Below, one piece after another: positions 57,546 through 64,000 of a DNA stretch of 64,000 bases. The stretch spans positions 31,820 to 95,819 of the forward strand of contig NZ_PIPI01000009.1 of NCBI RefSeq assembly GCF_003987315.1, in the 5' to 3' direction. Both the position numbers and the translations under genes were made by a program. Each line of letters starts with the position of its first letter. The first letter of the stretch is position 1. The DNA comes from Aliidiomarina haloalkalitolerans. Its GTDB lineage: Bacteria; Pseudomonadota; Gammaproteobacteria; Enterobacterales; Alteromonadaceae. The notes under the pieces were generated by a model, which searched no databases, was not told the origin of the DNA, and saw only the letters and a program-made list of their open reading frames with translations.

Positions 57546-59051
57546 TTATTCGCCTGCGGTTGAACCGGCTTTTGCAAGCAGGTATTGGGTTAACATTGGC
57601 ACTGGACGACCGGTTGCGCCTTTGTCTTTACCGCTCTTCCAAGCAGTACCGGCGATGTCGAGGTGAGCCCAGTGATATTTCTTGGTGAAGCGAGATAAGA
57701 AACACGCTGCGGTAATTGTGCCGGCTGGTCGGCCACCGAGATTGGTCATGTCGGCAAACGGACTATCGAGCATTTCTTGATAATCGTCCCAAAGCGGTAA
57801 CTGCCATGCGCGGTCGCCACTCTGCTTCGAAACATTCAGAAGTTCATGAGCCAGTGGATTATGGTTACTCATTAAGCCAGTTGCATGCGGCCCAAGAGCA
57901 ATAACGCAGGCACCCGTTAACGTGGCGATATCAATAACCGCTTCAGGATTAAACCGTTCAACGTAGGTGAGGGCATCACACAGGACTAAACGACCTTCAG
58001 CGTCAGTGTTGAGTACTTCAACAGTTTGACCTGACATGGTGGTCAATATATCACCAGGTCGGTATGCGCGGCCGTCTGGCATATTCTCGCAACCCGCGAG
58101 CACGCCGATTACGTTGATCGATAATTGCAACTCCGCCAACGCTTGCATGGTACCTAAAACACCTGCGGCACCACCCATGTCGTATTTCATTTCGTCCATG
58201 GCTTCACCTGGCTTCAATGAAATACCGCCGGAGTCGAACGTCAGGCCTTTACCGACGAGGACAATGGGGGCACGGTCGTCTTGACTGCCTTTGTAATGCA
58301 TCAGCGTCATCACGGCTGGGTTTTCTGAACCGCGGCTGACAGCCAAGTAAGAGTTCATTCCTAGCTTCGCCATGTCGGCTTCGTTAATTCGCTCAACCGA
58401 CAGGTTGGTATAGTTTTCTGCTACTAACTCGGCTTGTTCGGCCAACCAGACGGGCGTACAAATATTTGGTGGCATATTCGCTGCATCGCGACACAACTTC
58501 ACGCCCTTAGCGACAGCAAGCCCGTGTTGCACCGCTTTTTCACCCACAGGTAACTCGCGGCGGGTTGGTACATTGAAAACCATTTTCCGCAGCGGACGGC
58601 GCGGCTCTTCTTTGTGCGTTTTCAGTTGATCAAAAACATACAAGCTAGCTTGTGCAGCTTCAATCGCATGGCGGACTTTCCAGTAGGTGTCGCGGCCTTT
58701 GACATGCAGCTCGCTGAGGAAGCAGACCGCCTCCATTGCACCCGTTTCGTTGAGGGTTGCAATGGTTTTACTAATGATTTGTTTGTATTGGCGTTCATCA
58801 AGTTCACGTTCTTTGCCACAACCGACTAACAAGACGCGCTCACTCAGGACATTTGGAATATTGTGCAGCAAGAGAACTTGCCCGGCTTTACCTTCAATGT
58901 CACCGCGGCGCAGCAGGTTGCTCAGGTAACCATCACTGATTTTGTCAATTTGCTCGGCTGCAGGCGATAATCGACGCGGTTCAAATACGCCAACGACAAT
59001 ACAGGCTGAACGCTGTTTCTCTGGACTACCGCTTTTTACATTAAACTCCAT
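57546..59051 (-). CDS. pepA: Leucyl aminopeptidase PepA
   Basis: A 501-residue hexameric M17 metallopeptidase that removes N-terminal residues from peptides. In E. coli it is also a DNA-bending regulator (carAB, Xer recombination). The di-metal site is seen in [32 protein letters not shown] and the signature [10 protein letters not shown]; the catalytic Arg lies in the last of these. Similarity to E. coli PepA (503) is very high by eye along the full length. The start [13 protein letters not shown] matches that protein exactly in register and follows GGGAG. It is first gene of pepA-holC-valS and divergent from lptF. Confidence 0.97.
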   Translation of the reverse strand: MEFNVKSGSPEKQRSACIVVGVFEPRRLSPAAEQIDKISDGYLSNLLRRGDIEGKAGQVLLLHNIPNVLSERVLLVGCGKERELDERQYKQIISKTIATLNETGAMEAVCFLSELHVKGRDTYWKVRHAIEAAQASLYVFDQLKTHKEEPRRPLRKMVFNVPTRRELPVGEKAVQHGLAVAKGVKLCRDAANMPPNICTPVWLAEQAELVAENYTNLSVERINEADMAKLGMNSYLAVSRGSENPAVMTLMHYKGSQDDRAPIVLVGKGLTFDSGGISLKPGEAMDEMKYDMGGAAGVLGTMQALAELQLSINVIGVLAGCENMPDGRAYRPGDILTTMSGQTVEVLNTDAEGRLVLCDALTYVERFNPEAVIDIATLTGACVIALGPHATGLMSNHNPLAHELLNVSKQSGDRAWQLPLWDDYQEMLDSPFADMTNLGGRPAGTITAACFLSRFTKKYHWAHLDIAGTAWKSGKDKGATGRPVPMLTQYLLAKAGSTAGE

Positions 59052-59138
59052 GCTCGCTCCCATTTCTGGTTTATTCGGTCAGCTCATGGCATCATGCGCA
59101 AACATATGCACGCCATCCTGACATGTTGCTGCAGCTGA

Positions 59139-59194
59139 AGCGAGCCCTCTATGGTGAAGAAATCACCGAAAATTCGATGCGGAAAAGGCTCGCT
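59139..59194. promoter_or_regulatory. Two-stem structured element in the pepA-lptF region
   Basis: An outer perfect 8-bp inverted repeat (AGCGAGCC, 59139-59146; GGCTCGCT, 59187-59194) encloses an inner perfect 5-bp hairpin (GGTGA/TCACC with a 5-nt loop, 59153-59167). It lies about 95 bp before lptF. It may be an RNA leader structure or a protein-binding site; neither is shown. Confidence 0.4.
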
Positions 59195-59288
59195 AAAACC
59201 TAGCAAAATTGATTAAACTTACTAAAATACAGAGTTTACTGAAAAATTTGCTGATTTCCAGTGAAAAACGAAGTTAAAGGTTCAACTA

Positions 59289-60422
59289 GTGCGCATTTTT
59301 CGTTACATAATTCGTGAAACCTTCAAAGCGCAAATTGCCGTTTTCCTTGTCCTATTGACGATTTTTGTTAGCCAACAATTCGTTCAAGTGCTGGCGCAGG
59401 CGTCTGAAGGACAATTGCCAGCTCAATTGATTATCCAAGTACTTGGGCTGCAACTTCCTAGTCTTGCTGCTCTCATCCTTCCTATTAGTATTTTTCTCGG
59501 TATTCTCCTCGCGCATGGTCGCTTGTATGCGGATCATGAAATGGCCGTGTTACATGCCTGTGGTATCAGTGAGTGGTACGTCGCTCGAGCGACTTTAGCC
59601 TTTGCGGTTGTTGTCGCCATTCTCACCGCTTTGTTAACCATGTGGCTGGGGCCTTGGGCTTTATCGCAAGAGCAAGCCATTGCTGACCGCGCTCGTTCTG
59701 AAGCTGGAGTTTCGGTGATTCAAACAGGGCGTTTTCAACAAGTGGCACAACAACGAGCGGTGATTTTTGTTGAACGCCAGAATCGCGATGGCTTACTCGA
59801 GGAAATCTTTGTCGCACAATTACCTGCGCGCAGTGAGTTTAATGAAGACTCACGGGCGAGTGTGGTGATGGCAGCACAGGGCCGAATTGAGACCTTACCA
59901 ACCGGAGCTCAACAATTAATTTTGGATGATGGCCGCCGTTATTCACAATCGCTGGTTAACCTCGACCACCATGTGATGAGTTTTGACCAATATCAATTGC
60001 AGATTCGTGAGCAGGAACTTGAGTCTGAGCGGCGCCGACAAGAAGCGGTCCCAACCCAAGAATTACTACAAATGAATGACAGTGAAGCCGTAGCTGAGCT
60101 GCAATGGCGCATCGCAATTCCACTCGCAATTCCTTTGTTGGCATTGATTGCGGTGCCGCTGAGTCGCGTGAATCCACGTCAAGGAAAGTTTGCGCGCATG
60201 GCACCGGCGGTGCTGATTTATCTTGGTTATTTCATGGTATTAATGGCGAGTAAGCGAGCCTTAGCGAGCGGCTCATTGCCACTCGAATTTGGCTTGTGGT
60301 GGATTCACGGAGCCCTGTTGCTCATTGGCATTTCGTTGCTCATTAAAGAGCGACCAGCCGGCTACCGCTTGCGTGCGTTTATGCGAGTATGGTTGCGGTC
60401 ATGGCAGCGAGGAAGCCGGTAA
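59289..60422 (+). CDS. lptF: LPS export permease LptF
   Basis: A 377-residue inner-membrane subunit of the LptB2FG transporter, which extracts lipopolysaccharide from the inner membrane and passes it to LptC. The typical start RIFRYIIRETFKAQIAVF is present. There are six transmembrane helices (three at each end, around 15-120 and 275-365) with a periplasmic beta-jellyroll between. Length is close to E. coli LptF (366). Its stop overlaps the lptG start by one base (TAATG). lptFG divergent from pepA is the E. coli arrangement. Confidence 0.96.
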   Translation: MRIFRYIIRETFKAQIAVFLVLLTIFVSQQFVQVLAQASEGQLPAQLIIQVLGLQLPSLAALILPISIFLGILLAHGRLYADHEMAVLHACGISEWYVARATLAFAVVVAILTALLTMWLGPWALSQEQAIADRARSEAGVSVIQTGRFQQVAQQRAVIFVERQNRDGLLEEIFVAQLPARSEFNEDSRASVVMAAQGRIETLPTGAQQLILDDGRRYSQSLVNLDHHVMSFDQYQLQIREQELESERRRQEAVPTQELLQMNDSEAVAELQWRIAIPLAIPLLALIAVPLSRVNPRQGKFARMAPAVLIYLGYFMVLMASKRALASGSLPLEFGLWWIHGALLLIGISLLIKERPAGYRLRAFMRVWLRSWQRGSR

Positions 60423-61489
60423 TGTTTAGTATTCTCGATCGCTACATCGGTAAAACCGTACTCATGACCACGTTACTGAGTTTACTGGTGCTTACTGGTT
60501 TGAGCGCATTGATTCGGTTTGTAGAGCAGCTGCGGGCAATTGGACGGGGCAGCTATGACATGACCGACGCACTCGCGTTTGTTCTGCTCAGTGTCCCACG
60601 CGATGTCGAATTATTTTTCCCGATGGCGGCTTTGCTCGGTGGCTTGATTGGAATGGGGTTGCTAGCAAGTAATAGCGAGCTCACCGTGATGATGGCAGCA
60701 GGCCGTTCGCGTCTCAATCTCATTGGGTCAGTGATGAAATCGGCGATCGTGATGATGATTTTTGTCCTTGCCTTAGGTGAGTGGGTCGTACCGAATCTCG
60801 AATCGCAAGCACGTCAGTTGCGCGCTCAAGCTGTTTCTGGAGGCAGCTTAATTAGCGGCGATCACGGTATTTGGGCGAAGGACGGCAACCATTACATTCA
60901 CATCGGTGAAGTGGCCGACACGGGCCGCTTGCACAATGTGACCATTTATCAATTCTCGAACCGCGCATTAGAAAAAGTCATTCATGGAGGGCGAGCCACT
61001 TATGTCGGACCAGAATGGCGTGTTCACGATGCGCAATATACCGAGATTTCAGATACTGAAGTTCGCAATTATCGGCTTGCGAGTTGGAGTTGGAATTCAA
61101 CATTAACACCAGAGAAGCTAGGTGTTGTCACCGTGCGGCCAGAGTCATTGTCGATCAGTGGCTTGCATGCCTATATTGGCTATTTGCAGTCGAATCGTCA
61201 GGATGCCAGTCGTTATCAGTTGGCGTTCTGGCGCAAACTACTCGTACCCTTTACTGTGGCAGTTATGCTTTTGGTTGCGTTGTCTTTTATTTTCGGGCCG
61301 CTGCGTTCGGTGACGATGGGGGCGCGAATTCTTCTCGGTGTGATTACCGGCTTTGTGTTCCACGTCTTCAATGAGATTTTCGGGCCGATTTCGCAAGTTT
61401 ATAACGTGACGCCTTTCCTCGGTGCTATTTTACCGGGAGTGGTGTTTGCTATCGGTGCCTTGTGGGTGCTCACTAGAAATCGCAGCTAG
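60422..61489 (+). CDS. lptG: LPS export permease LptG
   Basis: A 355-residue partner of LptF. It begins MFSILDRYIGKTVLMTTLLS, with three N-terminal transmembrane helices, a periplasmic jellyroll and three C-terminal helices. KLLVPFTVAVMLLVALSFIFGP and FHVFNEIFG are LptG-typical and shown here in part. Length matches E. coli LptG (360). The ATG is fixed by the TAATG junction; an earlier in-frame start would lie inside lptF. The last codons form one arm of an inverted repeat over the stop. Confidence 0.96.
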   Translation: MFSILDRYIGKTVLMTTLLSLLVLTGLSALIRFVEQLRAIGRGSYDMTDALAFVLLSVPRDVELFFPMAALLGGLIGMGLLASNSELTVMMAAGRSRLNLIGSVMKSAIVMMIFVLALGEWVVPNLESQARQLRAQAVSGGSLISGDHGIWAKDGNHYIHIGEVADTGRLHNVTIYQFSNRALEKVIHGGRATYVGPEWRVHDAQYTEISDTEVRNYRLASWSWNSTLTPEKLGVVTVRPESLSISGLHAYIGYLQSNRQDASRYQLAFWRKLLVPFTVAVMLLVALSFIFGPLRSVTMGARILLGVITGFVFHVFNEIFGPISQVYNVTPFLGAILPGVVFAIGALWVLTRNRS

Positions 61490-61496
61490 TGAGCAC
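61466..61496. terminator. Hairpin overlapping the lptG stop codon
   Basis: A perfect 11-bp inverted repeat (GTGCTCACTAG/CTAGTGAGCAC) with a 9-nt loop has its left arm in the last lptG codons and its right arm covering the TAG stop. No T-run follows, so it is not a classic intrinsic terminator. Confidence 0.45.
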
Positions 61497-61519
61497 CGTA
61501 TTGAGGGCGTTATAACGCG

Positions 61520-62059
61520 TTATTTCCAATTCTTAAATTGGTTAGCTTCTTTGCTCAACACAATCACTTCACAGCGAGCAAGACGGTCTTGCAGCGCTAA
61601 ACGGTTTTGTCCGAATAACACAGTCAGGTTACCTAATCCAAGTAGCGCAGTGAACGCACGGATTATCGCTTGGCGCTTACTGATGCGGCTGCCGTCTTCA
61701 TTCTGTACACGTAAACGCCAAGTGCGCATGCCAAGCGTTTGTCCACCGCGAACCCAAAAACCGGCATAAAACCAAATCACGACGGCGACGAGGTAAAGTG
61801 AATAGAACCAATTTCCTTGTAGCACGCTGGCGTGATCTTGGCCTTCTTGCAGGGAGAGTAGACCGGTTGCGGTTAATAGACCCACGAATCCAAGCGCAAT
61901 ACCGCTCGCAAGCATAATCACAGCGGTCACAACGAGTAAATCATAAACAATGGCGCCGATACGCCGCCAAAAGCCAGCACGCGGTGCTTTTTCGTATTCG
62001 ATTGGGTTCAGGGATTCTGGTTCAGCGGTTAAATTTTGCTGATTTTCTTTTTTAGGCAT
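61520..62059 (-). CDS. RDD-family membrane protein
   Basis: A 179-residue inner-membrane protein with three transmembrane helices (about 40-70, 85-115, 130-150). The RDD signature appears as RAGFWRRIGAIVYDLLVV (Arg and first Asp) followed by GQTLGMRTWRLRV. A few RDD proteins act as Na+/H+ antiporters; most are uncharacterised. The ATG at MPKKENQQN is chosen because it gives a short charged N-terminus typical of the family; an earlier ATG is possible. It is convergent with lptG and divergent from tRNA-Leu. Confidence 0.82.
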   Translation of the reverse strand: MPKKENQQNLTAEPESLNPIEYEKAPRAGFWRRIGAIVYDLLVVTAVIMLASGIALGFVGLLTATGLLSLQEGQDHASVLQGNWFYSLYLVAVVIWFYAGFWVRGGQTLGMRTWRLRVQNEDGSRISKRQAIIRAFTALLGLGNLTVLFGQNRLALQDRLARCEVIVLSKEANQFKNWK

Positions 62060-62131
62060 GTGAATGTCGACTTCTTGGCTCAAATAACAAGCAAACAGTT
62101 TATCATGCACAAAACTTTTTGTTCAGCCTAC

Positions 62132-62159
62132 TTGCAACGAAATCGTTCATCAGTATAAT
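62132..62159 (+). promoter_or_regulatory. Putative tRNA-Leu promoter
   Basis: A -35 TTGCAA and a perfect -10 TATAAT are spaced 16 bp apart. A GC-rich discriminator (GCGCTGCG) follows, and the tRNA starts about 40 bp downstream. Confidence 0.7.
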
Positions 62160-62199
62160 GCGCTGCGTTCGGTTCGAAACCGTAACAGATTCAAAAAAT

Positions 62200-62287
62200 G
62201 CCTGGGTGGCGAAATTGGTAGACGCAGCGGATTCAAAATCCGCCGGGCTAATCCCCCGTGACGGTTCGAGTCCGTCCCCAGGCACCA
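62200..62287 (+). tRNA. tRNA-Leu (anticodon CAA)
   Basis: An 88-nt class II tRNA with encoded CCA. Acceptor GCCTGGG pairs with CCCAGGC, the anticodon stem GCGGA/TCCGC holds loop TTCAAAA giving CAA, and there is a long variable arm and a T loop GGTTCGAGTCC. Leu(CAA) tRNA genes (leuX in E. coli) are well-known integration sites for genomic islands. Confidence 0.97.
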
Positions 62288-62514
62288 ACCATTACAATCA
62301 TGTAAACGATTGATTTATTGAAGTTAAATAATTCAGTTTAAACATCCCCTCGGTAGCTCCAATTCTCTATTCCGGTTCATATCCGGTTTTTTTGTGCCAT
62401 TTAGTGATGCTGCAGGATCTGAACACCCAAAAGTGGTGGGCGTACAGCAGGTCAGTGGGGCACAGTGCAAGCGTGACTACGTTGCGAGCTCCAGGGCAAA
62501 TGACCGACCTTTGA
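62288..62514. other. Interval between tRNA-Leu and the RHS open frame
   Basis: About 225 bp with no supportable intact gene. In the frame of the RHS protein there is an ATG at 62407 followed by 35 codons and a TGA at 62512-62514, directly before the RHS-like reading begins. This could be a nonsense-disrupted 5' piece or unrelated sequence. No integrase, direct repeat of the tRNA end or insertion sequence is visible. Confidence 0.45.
62372..62393 (+). terminator. Possible tRNA-Leu terminator
   Basis: CCGG-TTCATAT-CCGG forms a short 4-bp GC stem followed by seven Ts, about 85 bp after the tRNA. The stem-loop also resembles a tRNA T arm (GGTTCATATCC), so it might be a tRNA remnant instead. Confidence 0.5.
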
Positions 62515-64000
62515 GCCTACTCCAACAAGGTTACAGTGGCATTCTTGTATCCGAGTGGTTCTAATAATAGGGGACTGCCAGAGCGCCTAGTGGTCGAGAG
62601 CGTGTATCAAAATGGTTTCTTAAAAGGGTATCGCAATCATTCGACAGGGGTGATGATAGAGCAAGTGACTCAAGTGAATGCGCATGGAAACGGCACTCGT
62701 GTGCAGTTCCAAAACGGTGCTGAAACCCTTTACAGTTATCAAAGTTCCACGGGCTGGCTCACTGGAATGACTGTTTATCATAGTGGTGTCATCCGCAATA
62801 TAGATTATCAATATGACTTGAATGGTAACCTAACGTCCCGGCAGCAAACATTTCGTCAAGGTACCGGCTCTGATGTTAACGAGTCATTTTATTACGATAA
62901 CCTCTATCGCCTTACTCAATATACGCAAGAAACTCGCGGTGATTGGGGTGGAGGCGGAGATGAGCCCTGTCCTCCAGATATGGTATGCACCGGCCCCGTC
63001 CCCGACCCCGGCGATCCACCGCCCAAAGAGATCCAGAGCTTGCATGGCAACTCGAGTTATACAACATCAAGCAGCACAAATATGGTTGCCCACTACACCT
63101 ATGATGGGTATGGCAATCTACTGTCGAAGGGCGATGTTGGATTTAACGGAGCGAGCTACACTTATGCGGGTGGCGCTCCAGAAAGTCGACCAACGCGCTT
63201 ATTGAGTGTAAGCTCATCGCATGGCACACAGACGTTCACCTATGATGGTAACGGCAACGTAATCAACGACGGATTACAGAGCTTTACATACACCACATTT
63301 GATAAGCCGATTGAAGTTCGACGGGCCGCCGATTTTAGAACGCTGTTCCGGTATGGCCCAAAGCGAGAGCTTGTTTACCAGCAAGATATTCGCCCTACGG
63401 GCACCCAAACGCGCTGGTTGTTCGGTGGTTATGAGCGGTCGGTACAAGAAAACGGCGATATCGAGCACCGGTTTATGGTGGGAGGTACGGTGGTCACCCA
63501 TACCGAGCATGGGAGTGGCACCACCGAGCAGGTGACCCACCTGCATAAGGATGCCCAGGGCTCGACGGTGGTGATTACCGGAAATGCAGTCCTTGGCAAT
63601 GTTCTGAAACAACAGATAGCCTATGACCCATGGGGTAAACAAGCGACCTTGTGGAGCCACAACCAGTTTGTGTTCGGGCTGAGGTTAGGGAAGATGCGTG
63701 GTTACACCGGCCACACCATGGTGAACGACCTGAACCTCATTCACATGGGTGGGCGCACCTACAACCCGGTGCTTGGGCGCTTTATGCAGGCGGACCCGTT
63801 TATTCAGGCGGGCGCAAACCTGCAGAACTACAACCGCTACAGCTATGTGCTGAATAACCCGCTGAGTTATACAGACCCGAGTGGGTATTTGTTTAAGAAG
63901 CTAAACACCAAGTTCGGCAGATTCACCCCGCTACTGGCGATGGCTGTGATGATTATTCCTGGTGCACAACCCATAGGAGCAACTATGCTTAAGGGGTTTA
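62515..64000 (+). pseudogene. RHS-repeat protein, 5'-truncated and cut by the window end
   Basis: An open frame of 495 codons runs from just after an in-frame TGA to the window edge with no stop. It holds YD repeats (YDLNGNL, YTYDGYGNLLSKG, FTYDGNGNVIND), a proline-rich insert around DPGDPPP, then an RHS core: YDPWGKQATLW, MRGYTGHTMVND, GGRTYNPVLGRFMQADPF and YSYVLNNPLSYTDPSGY. After that the variable C-terminal (toxin) region begins with a hydrophobic stretch and is lost at the edge. Complete RHS proteins are usually well over 1000 residues with an N-terminal export or T6SS-linked region, and none is present here. No clear ribosome-binding site and start exist; GTG and ATG codons occur inside. 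It is therefore probably a displaced C-terminal cassette or a remnant, not an intact effector. Confidence 0.8.

Noticed and set aside
62873..63205. Separate small open frames on both strands inside the RHS region
   Set aside because: They are shadows of the continuous RHS reading frame, which has clear YD-repeat and core motifs.

Overview
The window looks like a chromosomal segment of a marine gammaproteobacterium in the Alteromonadales, probably close to Idiomarina/Pseudidiomarina. This is inferred from gene order and protein family resemblance; no marker-gene search was possible. Almost all of it is densely packed, vertically inherited housekeeping sequence with short operons on both strands. 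There is no CRISPR array, prophage, insertion sequence or integrase that I can support. The only clearly accessory-looking piece is an RHS-repeat gene at the right edge, just after a tRNA-Leu gene.

Layout. 1-4400: a WYL regulator and a large sensory diguanylate cyclase. 4460-9120: a translationally coupled thiamine-diphosphate enzyme/flavoprotein pair, then an SGNH hydrolase and a VOC protein. 9150-13400: copper exporter CopA, a small methyltransferase-like membrane protein, an outer-membrane barrel, a 19/21-bp repeat array and tRNA-Phe. 13530-15900: proBA. 16180-25070: yggX, mutY, trmB, hemW, rdgB, a NhaP2-type antiporter, a DUF4426 gene, yggT, proC and yggS. 25120-30080: pilT, tsaD, plsY, folB, folK and cca. 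30230-37570: a GspA-GspB fusion ATPase, an acyl-CoA dehydrogenase with a PsrA-like operator, a MASE1/degenerate-GGDEF protein, rlmD and a 59-residue membrane peptide. 37660-47120: putA, ygiF, glnE, lpxL and tolC. 47410-54090: nudF, yqiB, parE, parC, plsC and rraB. 54220-62060: valS, holC and pepA, then lptF and lptG and an RDD protein. 62200-64000: tRNA-Leu(CAA) and the RHS gene.

How the genes work together. proBA, proC and putA cover proline synthesis and breakdown. Envelope biogenesis is represented by lptFG, lpxL, plsY, plsC and tolC. Genome maintenance and translation are represented by mutY, rdgB, parEC, holC, trmB, rlmD, tsaD, cca and valS. Two GGDEF-family proteins form a contrasting pair: one has an intact active site and I-site, the other has lost the active site but kept the I-site.

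Most notable observations. ParC carries Leu and Lys at the positions equivalent to E. coli Ser80 and Glu84, the classic quinolone-resistance positions. GspA and GspB domains are fused in one protein. The Cca lacks the HD motif of its E. coli counterpart. Short tandem or inverted repeats sit on stop codons at several convergent gene ends. A truncated RHS open frame follows tRNA-Leu. I did not find a convincing new defence or mobile system; the strongest candidates for undescribed biology are listed as findings with their limits.
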